From Mimachlamys varia (taxonomy: Eukaryota; Mollusca; Bivalvia; Pectinida; Pectinidae), in contig OX392529.1 in the NCBI GenBank assembly GCA_947623455.1, positions 59,229,186 through 59,293,185 on the forward strand: 64,000 nt of DNA. Reading direction: 5' to 3'. The notes beneath the pieces are model-generated. The model did not search any database. It saw nothing but the letters and a program-made list of their open reading frames with translations, and was not told the DNA's origin. Both the position numbers and the translations under genes were made by a program. Below are positions 35,665 through 47,174 of this stretch, in pieces (within the stretch, counting starts at the first letter, position 1; every line of letters starts with the position of its first letter).

Positions 35665-36598
35665 GAGTATTTTTCTCTCATTTAAATTACCTGGATAAGC
35701 TCAAATACCTTGAAAATGCATTTGATTGGCCACCATTTTGAAAATATCAACTTTTGCCTTTAGCGTTTTTGACGAAAACAAATGATACAGCGTGATTAAG
35801 CATACCCCATATTTGCAAACATATTTGCGCAGAACAAATAATCTCAGCTTTCTAATGTACACGGTTAAAATATTTTCGAAAGTTTAAATCTCATCATGTC
35901 TCCATTTTTCTTTTTTCGGCATCAGATTTTACCGAATTTGTGACGTCACGTCATTGTTGGGCTATTGTGACGTCACGTCATTGCTGTATTGCATGGGTAG
36001 GTGTGTACTACAACAACAGCGATCATAGGTGTATTGCCCTAGACAGGCCAGTATTACACACCTAGAAATGAGAGAAAATTCGTATTCCTACCGTCAGTGG
36101 GAAGTCGACCAAATATAGCATGCATGTTTTCAAGTCATGGATCGGATTATCATATATGAGCCGTATCACAAGTAACAAACAACACGACGCTGACAACTTT
36201 ATCCATGGCGGACCACGTCACATTACTCGTTTTTTTCCAATTCAGCGGACATGCCTCCGCAGTTGACGTCATAAAATACGTGATGTCATTTATAATGACG
36301 GCAATTATTTCAAATGCTATTTTAAAACACCGTTAGACAGAAACAGTGTAAAAGAAAGAAAAAAAGTTTCAACATTTTTTCAATAAAATCCTTTTACGGT
36401 AACTGTTTTCCACGAACTATATTTCCAAGTTGTCGTTCCAGGAGAAAGCACGTGAAACGTTTCCGTTTCTCGAAATTGAGCACGCGCTACAGGTTGTTTT
36501 GCCAATTCCACATACCAATGTTTCTTGGAGCTACAGTTTATATTATATTATGGTCGAAATTCTTTTTTTGGGTATGGTTAGTAGTGGAAATGTACATA
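35665..36598. other. Unassigned sequence containing CRE-like sites
   Basis: No gene. It contains the TGACGTCA cluster listed separately. Confidence 0.4.
35938..36272. promoter_or_regulatory. Cluster of TGACGTCA (CRE-like) sites
   Basis: TTGTGACGTCACGTCATTG occurs twice, 27 bp apart (35938-35956 and 35965-35983). A third TGACGTCA is at about 36264, followed by TACGTGATGTCA. TGACGTCA is the consensus for CREB/ATF factors. No promoter or gene start is evident nearby, so function is only a possibility. Confidence 0.35.
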
Positions 36599-36763
36599 TA
36601 AGCATCAAACTGCATTCTGTTTCGAGTTATAGGCGATATGAACGCCCACTGCATTACAGGAAAATTAAACATGAATCGCTTGTGTTGAAAATGCTATTTT
36701 CCTGTAATACAGTGGGCGTTCATATCGCCTATAACCCGAAACAGAATGCAGTTTAATACTTAA
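36599..36763. repeat. Long inverted repeat (hairpin), MITE-like
   Basis: Left arm 36608-36665 and right arm 36696-36754 are near-perfect reverse complements: AAACTGCATTCTGTTTCG…GCATTACAGGAAAAT against ATTTTCCTGTAATACAGTGG…CAGAATGCAGTTT. The spacer is about 30 bp and weaker pairing continues a few bases outwards. The overlapping 108-codon ORF reads through both arms and is an artefact. Confidence 0.9.
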
Positions 36764-36949
36764 ATATTGTTTTTCAATTTCTGCTTTTTTACTCATTTAC
36801 GAATAAAGATATTGAAATGTATTTTTGGCTTGTAGATCAAGAAGTATTATGACAAAAACAAAACCTTCAAATACTATTTCTTAAATTAACTGTCTGAGAT
36901 TTATATTCCTATTTAAGCAGCCATATTTGCATTTTATTTGAGGGTATCC

Positions 36950-37430
36950 TATTGATCATTGCATTGGAAGGGATCCTATTTACCATTACATTGGGAAGGG
37001 ATCCTATTTACCATTACATTGGGAAGGATCCTATTTACCATTCTATTGGGAAGGATCCTATTGATCATTGCATTGGGAAGGATCCTATTTACCATTCTAT
37101 TGGGAAGGATCCTATTTACTATTACATTTGGAAGGGTCCTATTTACCATTACATTGGGAAGGATCCTATTTACTATTACATTTGGAAGGGTCCTATTTAC
37201 CATTACATTTGGAAGGGTCCTATTTACTATTACATTTGGAAGGGTCCTATTTACTATTACATTTGGAAGGGTCCTATTTACTATTACATTTGGAAGGGTC
37301 CTATTTACTATTACATTTTGAAGGGATCCTATTTACCATTATATTGGGAAGGGATCCTATTTACCATTATATTGGGAAGGATCCTATTTACCATAACATT
37401 GGAAGGGATCCTATGTACCATTACATTGGC
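36950..37430 (+). repeat. 27-bp minisatellite
   Basis: About 18 units of GGATCCTATTTACCATTACA plus TTGGGAA, mostly 27 bp with some 28-bp units. The commonest variants are ATTTGGAAGGGTCC and GGGAAGGATCC. Because 27 is divisible by three and the unit lacks stops in several frames, it gives overlapping repetitive ORFs (GKDPIYHYI, WEGSYLLLHL and so on) that have no sign of being genes. Confidence 0.93.
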
Positions 37431-37439
37431 AATCGGTCA

Positions 37440-38368
37440 TGGAATGATCTCCCCAGTCGACCGCTTTTCCGGTGTTTTAATGTACAATTTGGTACCGTAC
37501 CACGAATGGCGTATCTGTCCCAAAGTTCTTTCCACTTGTGTAATTACTTAATCAAGGATAATAGTTGTATCAAAGAATGTTAATCTTTTAATGTTTCTCC
37601 CTTTCGATTGATGCTACCTGGCAGCCATCCGACTACTTCCTGTCCGTGATCAGCCCACATATCCCCACAGACGACACATTGTGTCATCAGTACTTAATGG
37701 TTACTCGGGAAAAAGGAGGATCTTTCTTTGTATCATTGCCAGAAATAAAACCGAAAGGTGAAAAAGTAATAACATAACACACGTTTCTGTGATCATTAAT
37801 AAACAATCCAGTGTACACACACACACTTCAGCATGTGATCACCAAGGACGAGTATATACCTGTAGATATTGTATGATTGTAGTCATAGTTTTTTCTCTGT
37901 TTGACAGTTTCGTGGATTTAGTTTAGTCATTGTTAATGCATTTTTGTTGTGCTAGCATGACATATACACATCTTCTTTAGGAATCTATGGGAAGGGACGA
38001 TAACCGTTGTATGGAGTTATTCCTCGGGACTGTTTCAAGTCAAAGACTTTGTAATCAAAGCCAAGAAATCAAACATGGTTTTATCATTATAATGATCGGA
38101 TCTGTTAAGTACTTAAATGGCCAATGCAACTGTAAGAAGTTTGTTTTATGGCATCTAGCTATACCAATCCAATCATTGATATACAATTTTAGAAAATTAA
38201 ATTGTTTTATTTTTTATTGAGAATAGAAACAATGAACGGTTAATTATGATTTAAAAAAGGAACGGTATGGACTTAACAAAGCTGAGATTATATTCAGAAA
38301 GAATGCATGTCTTTGATGATTTATTGTAGCACTTAGAAAAAGAAAGCTTTACTTAACAATACTACAAA
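37440..38368 (+). repeat. 0.93-kb module, copy A
   Basis: Non-coding sequence directly downstream of the 27-bp minisatellite, from GTCATGGAATGATCTCC-like sequence to ACTTAACAATACTACAAACC. It is repeated with high similarity at 40246-41178, also downstream of 27-bp-type minisatellite units. It contains a short (CA)n tract and TGTCATCAGTACTTAATGG. No ORF of note is present. Confidence 0.92.
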
Positions 38369-39090
38369 CCGTAAGAAGTATGTTTTATGACCAACACGGG
38401 CAACTTACTACGAACCTGTATGATAAACGTGACGATTTCGATTTTCCGATCGTGAACTTCCCCTTTCTTGATAGTAACATCCCTACTTCTCCATCCTATG
38501 GTGTTAACATGTCGCAGTTGATTCGTTATTCTAGGGCTTGCTCTGAATATCGAGATTTTCGTGATAGATGTCAAATGCTGACGAACAAACTTACGGCACA
38601 GGGATTCGAGAGATGCAGGTTGATGCAGACTATGGGCAAGTTTTATGGTCGCCATCTTGATCTCATCAAGAAATATTCTGTGTGATATAAAGATGGACGT
38701 TTTTGAGTTTGCTTGTTAGTGTGTTTACTTGTTGTGATGACAATGATGACTCGGTTCTCATTTTGAGGATTGATGCTTATTTTGAAGATTTACATGACGG
38801 GTGTCGTCGATGAAGCAGAAGACGCTTACTCTCCCGGAACGCCTGGTCTTATTCTCTTGTGCTTCTACGAGAGTCTCCTTGTAAATGTTTCGTTTGTTCC
38901 TGTTTTGCCCCTAGTTAAATCGATTTTGAGTTCGGATTATGGTTTTGTTGACTCTTTGGTATTCTATGGTTTTTATGGCATCTTACTATTTCAATCAAAT
39001 CATTGATATACAATTTAAGAAATATTTAACTGTTTTATTTTTATTTTTTGAGAATAGAAACAGTGAACGGTAAAGACTTAAAAACCAAGG
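38369..39090 (+). repeat. Third, partial copy of the 0.93-kb module, interrupted
   Basis: 38369-38388 (GTAAGAAGTATGTTTTATG) and 38970-39080 (GGCATC…AATCATTGATATACAATTTA…GAGAATAGAAACAGTGAACGG) match adjacent parts of module A (38121-38255). The RT fragment at 38389-38968 sits between the two halves. Confidence 0.75.
38389..38968 (+). pseudogene. Penelope-like RT C-terminal fragment
   Basis: Reads (Y)DQHGQLTTNLYDKRDDFDF, PIVNFPFLDSNIPTSPSYGV, MSQLIRYSRAC, LLTNKL-like, ERCRLMQTMGKFYGRHLDLI, KKYSV then stop. The family's 3' region follows (GVVDEAEDAYSPGTPG) up to GGTATTCT. It lacks all catalytic RT motifs because of 5' truncation. The module sequence at both junctions (TATGTTTTATG against TATGGTTTTTATG) looks like an imperfect target duplication. 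Confidence 0.82.
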
Positions 39091-39239
39091 TTGAATCGTT
39101 TCGATCATCGGGACCAATGGAAATGTTAAAGGTAAACATACAATAACAGACAATAAAACTGATGTTTTTTGATAATCTATTAAAACACTAAGAGGAGGGA
39201 CATTCGACACTGCCACATTTACACATGTTGGAAAGTTGG

Positions 39240-40240
39240 AAATATTTACATGTGCTATTGCATTGACTTGACCCTATTATCATTGCATTAGAAAATGCCA
39301 ATTGTATAGGAAGAGGGTCCATTTTACCACAATGTTTTAAAAGGGATCATATCTTCTATTGAACTGGAATGGAAAATGGTCCTAAATATCATTCAATTTG
39401 AAAACGGTGCTACATGCCAATATATTGGATAGGATCATAATTATTTACAAATGCATTGGAAAACAGTCCTTTTTACAAAGGTATTAGAAAGCGGTCCGAT
39501 TTACCATTGTATTGGAAAAGGGTCTTACTTACCATTGTATTGGAGAACGGTCCTATTAACCATTGTGTATTGTATTTGAAAACAGCCATATGTACCATCG
39601 CATTGGAAAACGATCCTTTCACAATTGCATTGCAATGATACTATTATCATTGCATTAGAAAATGTCAATGTTACCATTGTATTAGAAGAGTGTCCATTTT
39701 ACCATTGTATTAGAAGAGGGTCCCTTTTACCAGTATATTTAAAAGGAGTAATATTTTCCATTGCAGTGGAATGAAAAACAGTCCGATGTATCGGAAAACG
39801 GTACCGTTAATAATTTCCTTGAAAACGGTCCTATTTAACATTGCATTGAAAGAATATTATTAGCCACTGCATCATTAAATGTTCCTTTGTAAAATGTTTT
39901 TTCCCCATTACATTGTAATTGAAAACAGTCCGATATACAATTTAAGTTGAAAGGATCCTATTGGCTATTCCATTTTAGAATAGTCGTCTATACCATTGGA
40001 TTGGGGGAAAATCGCAATTAGTTCTTGCATTGGAAAGGATCATATTAAGCATTGTATTGGAAAAGATCACATTTACCATTGTATTGGAAAAGATCATATT
40101 TACCATTGTATTGGAAAGGGGTCCGATTGACCTTTGTATCGGTACGGGGTCGTATTTGCCATTACATGATTATGAAAGGATCTAGTATACCGTTACATTG
40201 AAAAGAATCTCATTTACAATTGTATTGGGAAACAGCCATT
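39240..40240 (+). repeat. Diverged 27-bp-type minisatellite
   Basis: Degenerate units around CCATTGTATTGGAAAAGGGTC, related to the array at 36950-37430 but far more mutated and with variable spacing. It leads directly into module copy B. Confidence 0.8.
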
Positions 40241-40245
40241 GAGTG

Positions 40246-41178
40246 ATATCCCTTGATGCCGTCTTTCCCGGTGATTCAATGTACAATTTGGTACCGTACC
40301 ACATGTGGCGTATCTGTCCCAAAGTTCTTTCCACATGTGTAATTACTTAATCAAGGATAATAGTTGTATCAAAGAACGTTAATCTGTTAATGTTTCTCCC
40401 TTTCGATTGATGCTACCTGGCAGCCATCCGACTACTTCCTGTCCGTGATCAGCCCACATATCCCCACAGACGACACATTGTGTCATCAGTACTTAATGGT
40501 TACTCGGGGAAAAAGAGGATCTTTCTTTGTATCATTGCCAGAAATAAAACCGAAAGGTGAAAAAGTAATAACATAACACACGTTTCTGTGATCATTAATA
40601 AACAATCCAGTGTACACACACACACTTCAGCATGTGATCACCAAGGACGAGTATATGCAGTTACTGTAGATATAGCATGATTGTAGTCATAGTTTTTTCT
40701 CTGTTTGACAGTTTCGTGGATGTAGGTTATTCAAGGTTACTGTATTTTTGTTCTGATAGTATGACATATACACATTAACTTTAGGAATCGATGGGAAGGG
40801 ACGATTACCGTTGTATGGAGTTATTCCTCGGAACTGTTTCAAGTCAAAGACTTTGTTATCAAAGCCAAGATATCAAACATAGTTTTATAATTATAATGAT
40901 CGGATCGGGTTAGTACTTAAATAGTCAATGCAACTGTAAGAAGTATGTTTTATGGCATCTAGCTATACCAATCCAATCATTGATATACAATTTTAGAAAT
41001 ATTAAATTGTTTTATTTTTGATTGAGAATAGAAGCAATGAACGGTTAATTATGATTTAAAAATCGAACGGTATGGACTTAACAAAGCTGAGATTATACTC
41101 AGAAAGAAATGCATGTCTTTGATGATTTATTGTAGCACTTAGAAAAGAATGTTTTACTTAACAATACTACAAACCTAA
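40246..41178 (+). repeat. 0.93-kb module, copy B
   Basis: Aligns with 37440-38368 through TGTACAATTTGGTACCGTAC, CCTGGCAGCCATCCGACTAC, the CA tract and the terminal ACTTAACAATACTACAAACC. There are only scattered substitutions and small indels. Confidence 0.92.
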
Positions 41179-41700
41179 ATGGTTAGCATTGGTTGGGTGT
41201 CAAACTGACACATCTACTCTTGATAGAAGTGGGGAGGTATGAACTGTTTCCCCCGTGGTATTTGACATTTGAGAGGAATACTTTTCTGTTGATGCGAACA
41301 CATAGCACTCTTGATAGTCATGCTGGTTGTGGCAATATATTCGATGGTTCCTGTTGGCAACGGTAACCTTTGAAACTTTGACGATGCTGTTTTAATCACA
41401 CAGAAAATAAAGACATCGTGTGCTCCGTTTCAATTACTGTCTAATTACTGGATCAAGTATTACCTTGAATATTATAGCATAACATTTTTAAAGTACGAGT
41501 AGCACAGAAGACAATTCTGTAGAGAAAATGTATTGTTCCACAATTTTTTGTCGATGTGATGAAATTAAGTAGAACAATTATATAAAGGTCACAAGTAAAC
41601 GTTTCATTAATCGGCAGCAAACGCAGACATTTTGAACAATATAACCTTAAATTAATCATGTAGTAGAGATAATTGAACGAGTCAATCGGCAACGCGTAAA
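41179..41700. other. Unassigned sequence
   Basis: Nothing recognised. Short ORFs on the minus strand have no motif. Confidence 0.4.
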
Positions 41701-41703
41701 TCC

Positions 41704-41855
41704 TATATAGTAATTAGATTGTTTTGACTATATAGGAATTAGATTGTTTTGACTTTATAGGAATTAGATTGTTTTGACTATATAGGAATTCGATTATTTT
41801 GACTTTATAGGAATTAGATTATTTTGACTATATAGGAATTTAATTGTTTTGACAC
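41704..41855 (+). repeat. 25-bp minisatellite
   Basis: About six copies of TATAGGAATTAGATTGTTTT plus GACTA/GACTT, with slight variants (TCGATTATTTT, TTTAATTG). Confidence 0.93.
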
Positions 41856-42420
41856 ACCAATTACTGCGCTCGGCTTTTAAACAAGTTGAAATAACATGCA
41901 TCGCACTATATTAACATTTTCATCGATTTGAAGGAAGCGCACGGTCGATTTGATAAATGTTAATATTCTTTGGCTAGAACTTCCATCGAAAAGAGCTTGA
42001 AACTTCACGTTTTCTCTCTTTGATGTCAGCCGTTTGTAATTCGTTTTAGAACGTGTTTTTTTTACAATTTTATACCTGAACAAACTTGGAAGTCAGAGTA
42101 AATCGATCGTGAAAACGAATTTATATTGAAACTTATTTTAAGGGACAAATTAAAACAGCATACAATTTTTGATTTGCCTGAAAACAAAAATACTGCTTCA
42201 TGTGCCATGATTGAGTTTGTTTTCGATGAAATCAAAATGCTTAACATGAGTACAGGATATTATAACATTTCTGTTCAATGTACTATCTTGTTTATGATGG
42301 AATGGTTTAATAATTTGTTTACAATGTTATTAAATAACATTGACAACAACCGAAGCTTACTTGAGTAAACTAGTGCCGTTTAACATGAAGCTCACGTTTT
42401 AGAAAGCGACAACTTTGATA
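41856..42420. other. Unassigned sequence
   Basis: An 80-codon plus-strand ORF at 42126-42368 (MKLILRDKLKQHTIFDL…) is unrecognised and overlaps antisense ORFs. I do not support it as a gene. Confidence 0.35.
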
Positions 42421-42424
42421 TGTG

Positions 42425-42800
42425 TGTTAACAACGTGTTAACAACGTGGTAACAATGCTGTGTTAATGTGGTAACAACGCGGTCAAAATGTGGTAACAAC
42501 GTGCGTGGTACACATGGTAACAACGTGCGTGGTACACGTGGTAACAACGTGCGTGGTACACGTGGTAACAACGTGGTGACAATGCGGTAACAACGTGATG
42601 ACAATGCGGTACACGTGGTAACAATATGGTGAAAATAAGATAACAACGTGGTAAAAATGTGGTAACAACGTGGTACGTGGTAGTAACAATGTAGTAACAA
42701 AGTGTCTTGATAATGTGGTACGTGGTAGTAACAATGTGGTAACAACGTGATGACAATGCGGTACACGTTATAACAATGGCGTGTTGTACCTGCTGTAGAA
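42425..42800 (+). repeat. GTGGTAACAAC minisatellite
   Basis: Short units based on AACAACGTGGTA. These include four 24-bp units GTGCGTGGTACACGTGGTAA plus CAAC near 42500-42560, and a longer duplicated block around GTGGTACGTGGTAGTAACAA. Traces continue to about 42910. The Thr/His/Val-rich minus-strand ORFs come from the repeat. Confidence 0.88.
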
Positions 42801-43284
42801 AGCAACGTGTGTGTGTTGTCAAACATGCATTATATGCAATGTGATAACAAAATGGTATCATTGTGGAAAGATTGTTGTACAAATTATAACAATGCGGTAA
42901 CAATGGCAAGTTGTATCTGCTGATGTCCAAACTACAGCTTCCACATAGGAGTAAAGGTTTACAAATTTTGATATACCGTCTGTTTCGATATGTATGAAAA
43001 GTACATATCATATACTCCCCGTGTCTAGTGTGAATTTACGCGGAATTTGCTATCTGGTTGTTGTTTTACGTGAAGTATTCAATTGATGTACTCTAGTGAA
43101 AATGCGTCAGACTCCTTCCATGTCCTAGGGACAACTTAGACGTCATGTATATTATACTGACATTTGTTTATCTACAGTAGATGTAGTTCGTATTTATATG
43201 CAATTTGTATATTATCACATTAGCTTAGATTGTAATAACTTCTTTATTTATGCAGTGTAAGCATCAAATTATTATCTACATGTT

Positions 43285-43370
43285 GTGAAGCGCTTAAGAG
43301 TAATTTTACAAATTATAACGAGCGCTTTATAAATGTTGTATATTATTATTATTATTATTACTAATGAACA
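43285..43370 (+). repeat. Possible SINE/LINE 3' end with (ATT)n tail
   Basis: GAAGCGCTTAAGAG…GAGCGCTTTATAAATG followed by six ATT units. The AGCGCTTTATAAATG..ATTATT ending resembles tails of several invertebrate retroposons from memory. The rest of the element cannot be traced. Confidence 0.4.
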
Positions 43371-43649
43371 GGTTTTGACTGTTAAACTGGAATGTCTGAT
43401 AAGGGTCAACAGCTCAACATATTAGCACCCTTAATAAGACGGGTTAACTAAACACTCTCTGTACTCGACCCTTGTCTATTGCCACAACGAAAGACTGGGG
43501 CAGCTTGTATTTTTATTCAGTAAATGCTGAGAGTAAAATGTTTACCGACAAGCTAAATGCTTATTTATCTCATAGTAATTATAGAGCAACTAATTTTAGC
43601 TTAAATAAATAGCTTTTGTTTATCCGGATGTCAGCGTGCGTATAACGAT

Positions 43650-43797
43650 GATGGACCAAATACGGAATGAAACCGGAGTACCCGGAGAGGAACACACGGT
43701 CAGGACTGGTGACTTCATTTTACGTAAGATCGGGGAATCGAAACCCGATCGTCTTATTGAAAGGCAACTGCGCTATCCACTGCATCACCTGCCGACC
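43650..43797 (-). repeat. tRNA-derived SINE (minus strand)
   Basis: On the minus strand from 43797: GGTCGGCAGGTGATGCAGTG, the A-box-like GATGCAGTGGATAGCGCAG, and a good B-box GGGTTTCGATTCCCCG. A tail with CTCCGGGTACTCCGGTTTC follows, shared with the copy at 18410-18547. The overlapping 70-codon plus-strand ORF is an artefact. Confidence 0.62.
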
Positions 43798-44484
43798 TTT
43801 AATAGCATATGCTGTTCTGGGTTCAGTGGAAGAAGTCACGTGACTTAATAGTATCGTACACCTGGATAGCGCCGCCTCAGGTACGTTAATATGCTGTAGT
43901 TTTCATTACATGACTCCGATCGCTCCCTTAAATTCATCATCATCTGATCTGCAAATATGTCGTTTTGAGGTACTTTATTTTATTTGTCAACTCTACAAAA
44001 CTTTGTTTGTCAGCTCCGATTATCGTTCACTAACGTACTGTACACATAAACGCCTTGCTTAAAACCGATTATCCATGTGTACAGTCTTGGTGATTAACAT
44101 GTTGATATATAAACATTTCATTAGTTTTCAAACTCGTACATGTCACTTATTTCCTAACAAAGAAGTGCATTTTAATAAAATACAGATAAAAGTAATATAA
44201 GTATCGTGCACAGTCACTCTTAGTTCAAATATCGTATATACTTAAAATAAAAAGATGAATTAAACAAAAGCGTTCAATGATACATTGGCGCAGCCAGGAT
44301 GCTTACCATAAAAAAACAATGAACAGAAATCGAAATGAGCACAATCGTCATTTAACAGGACTGAAGCAAGAGTACTTTTAATGAAATGTATATGCATTGA
44401 CAGTAAACAGTTTAGAAATGTAGAGCCAAAGGGAACACTCGATTATTGGGATTATATATTAGTTTTAAAATGTACCGTTTAAAG
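43798..44484. other. Unassigned sequence
   Basis: AT-rich with no recognised feature. Confidence 0.45.
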
Positions 44485-44775
44485 ATATCGGTAGTAAAAT
44501 GGGGTCAGTGTAAGGGTTGTTTTCTCTAGATATCGGTAGTAAAATGGGGTCAGTGTAAGGGTTGTGTTCTCTAGATAACGGTAGTAAAATGGGGTCAGTG
44601 TAAGGGTTGTGTTCTCTAGATATCGGTAGTAAAATGAGGTCAGTGTAAGGGTTGTTTTCTCTAGATAACGGTAGTAAAATGGGGTCAGTGTAAGTGTTGT
44701 GTTGTCTAGATATCGGTAGTGAAATGGGGTTAGTGTAAGGGTTGTTTTCTCTAAATAACGGTAGTAAAATGGGAT
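44485..44775 (+). repeat. 45-bp minisatellite
   Basis: Six-plus units starting GATATCGGTAGTAAAATGGG or GATAACGGTAG and ending GTTTTCTCTA. Units alternate between ATATCGG and ATAACGG, which suggests a 90-bp dimer as the unit that was duplicated. Confidence 0.93.
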
Positions 44776-47170
44776 AGCAAAAGGTTATTGAGTTACCTCT
44801 AATGCATTTTATACAATAACTGTAGTTTTCTCCGTGTACTACGATTTTATACAGTTTTAAGATAAGTTTTTTGATATAAGGTATTTAATAGGGGTGAAAG
44901 AAGGAGGTTGAATATAACGATCGCAGCTTCAGATAGGGGTTTTCATAACTTTTCCGATTCAGGAATACATGTAGTATAGCAGTCAAAACTAAAATTTTGT
45001 AAATCAACAAATGTTCTTATAACAAATTTTAGAATTCGATCAACATTATCCCCTCACTTCGCTTTTAAATTCAAATTATCTCTAAATGTCAATATCAACA
45101 AAATGAGAAATAAACAATACATCTGGCTTTTTTTCGGAATTTATATACCTCTGCTTTATTTACTCTATATACAACTTAATTGGTGAAATCGGCTATATCC
45201 ACACTTTCGTCTCAACTTCACTTGGCTGTGTTTTAGTCTGAAAACTAAAACACACATACCGAGCTAAAACACACCTGCACTCGTGTGTTTCCGCCGAACC
45301 TATCGGGCGAGAGGTGGGCGGAGCTTGTTGCTGAGCTTGCTCACTCAGAAACATGCTCCGCCCACCTATTACCATAGGTGCGAGAGATGGACGGAGCCTG
45401 TCACTGAACGTGCCACTTCTGTGCGGGCGACACTTTCTCTTGTTTATATAAATAATGGCGTTGACACGACTCTCTGAACTTGATGAATGTGGGCGGAGCT
45501 TGTAAATGTCATGCTGTTACATTGATTGAAACATTCCCACGTTTATCAATTTTGAAATGAAATCTGTGTTCGAAGATTTGACTATAATGAACAAAATAGT
45601 TACGAACATTTCACAGAAAGATACTTAGATGCGGTGATCGAGTTATCCCCCGAAAACCTAAACAGAATAGGAAGTTTATCCTTATTTGTTTTAATTCACT
45701 CGGTCTTAACGTGCATGTTGCTCTGTTGCAATCAAAATATCAGGACACAGTTATACAAGGTTTGTTTCATGGATAATGATTTTATAATAAAAAGTATCTC
45801 TCCGGTTTGTATCGGCACAGTTTATACTAACATTAACCAACCAAGTTTTTGATCAGGTATTGAGAATCTCAAGGTCTCTATTTAAAGTTTCTGGAATTTC
45901 TAGACAATATGATGATGACTTTAATAGCGATGCACGGTATGTTTAAAATTATCTGATGATTACAACAATAAAACTTTTTTTTTTCGTTTTTTTTTCTGAT
46001 TATTCTCTTTTTTTTTAAGAATAAATTTTATTCAGAGTAAACATAATCAATCATGGTGTAATGTAAAGCTTTGTCCTCTCGCAGGAAGGCTTTCTCTCAT
46101 CATTCACTCTTTTTCGCAATCATTCGACTTTCACGCTTAAATTTAGTTATTTTTCCCCTCTCGTTCGTATTATTTTAGATTATAACCCGTGCATGTTAAG
46201 ATTAATTTAATTTTAATTTATGTATAGATAATTAAATAAATAGATAATAATGGTTTGTGAAGGCAAATGGAAACATAAATAAATATTTTGAATTATATGA
46301 ATGGGAATAATAATGAAAAGGAGTTAAGTATATAGATCTAGTAAGGTTCTTGATTCAGAAAAAATACATGTTGTTTTCCGGAATTGGAGATTGTTATTTT
46401 GACAGAAATCCTAAAATTAGTATTTACCAAGAACGCGTGTTAGTGTCGATCGCGAGTTTGCTGTGCGTCGGATTCCTTTGGGAGTGAAATGGACCCAATT
46501 TATGAATTGTATGTATTTATTGATTTGTTTGTCATAAGTTAGATAATATATGAAATGCTTGCACATACCGCTACACACGCTTAACCTAATTGTGTGTTTC
46601 TGTATGACCACGTGTTAATAATAGTCAAATACCTTCTGTAAGTCTAGGCCTAGTTTTAGACAATGTAAGAAAAGATTGAGCATTAGACTCTACTGATGCC
46701 TTAACTTTCATTCAATATAGTTTTAGATAGGTTGAGGTTTTACAGAATATTGTTTTTGGTAATTTTATAATTTTTTTTTAGTTTATTTGGCCGTTCTTCC
46801 TTCGCTGGCCTCTTTTATTTATAGCCTTGTGCTGCGTATGCGGGTCAAGGTCAGCTATCTTATTTCATTGTTTACATTGCATTGGTACACGTGTTGCCTG
46901 GTTGGTTTATTTACATGATCTCGTCGTTTCATTTTCTGTTATATTCATTAGTTTTATTAACGATTGTTTATAGGCATACAGGAGTGTTTTATTTTCATTG
47001 TACTTATGCATTTATTAATTTTTTTTCAGATTTTCTTTCGTGGACATTGGATTATTTGGTGAGCAATTGACATGCAAGATTTTGTCCAAAGAGGAAATAA
47101 GTGCATTCCCGTTACACTTGTTCTTGATAATCTGTGTACATGATCAGTGCTCTCTAATTACATCTCTGGG
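44776..47170. other. Unassigned sequence
   Basis: No supported gene. A 13-bp inverted repeat AGGTGGGCGGAGC…GCTCCGCCCACCT sits at about 45312-45367, and T-rich tracts occur near 45970-46015. A 72-codon ORF at 45634-45852 is unrecognised. Confidence 0.4.
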
Positions 47171-47174
47171 ATAG

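Noticed and set aside
36430..36756. 108-codon ORF
   Set aside because: It runs through both arms of the hairpin at 36599-36763, so coding is implausible.
36952..37583. ORFs of 120-199 codons with repeats GKDPIYHYI or WEGSYLLLHL
   Set aside because: A stop-free 27-bp minisatellite opens several frames at once on both strands. There is no start context, domain or non-repeat coding sequence.
42392..43011. Thr/His/Val-rich minus-strand ORFs up to 182 codons
   Set aside because: Translation of the GTGGTAACAAC minisatellite.
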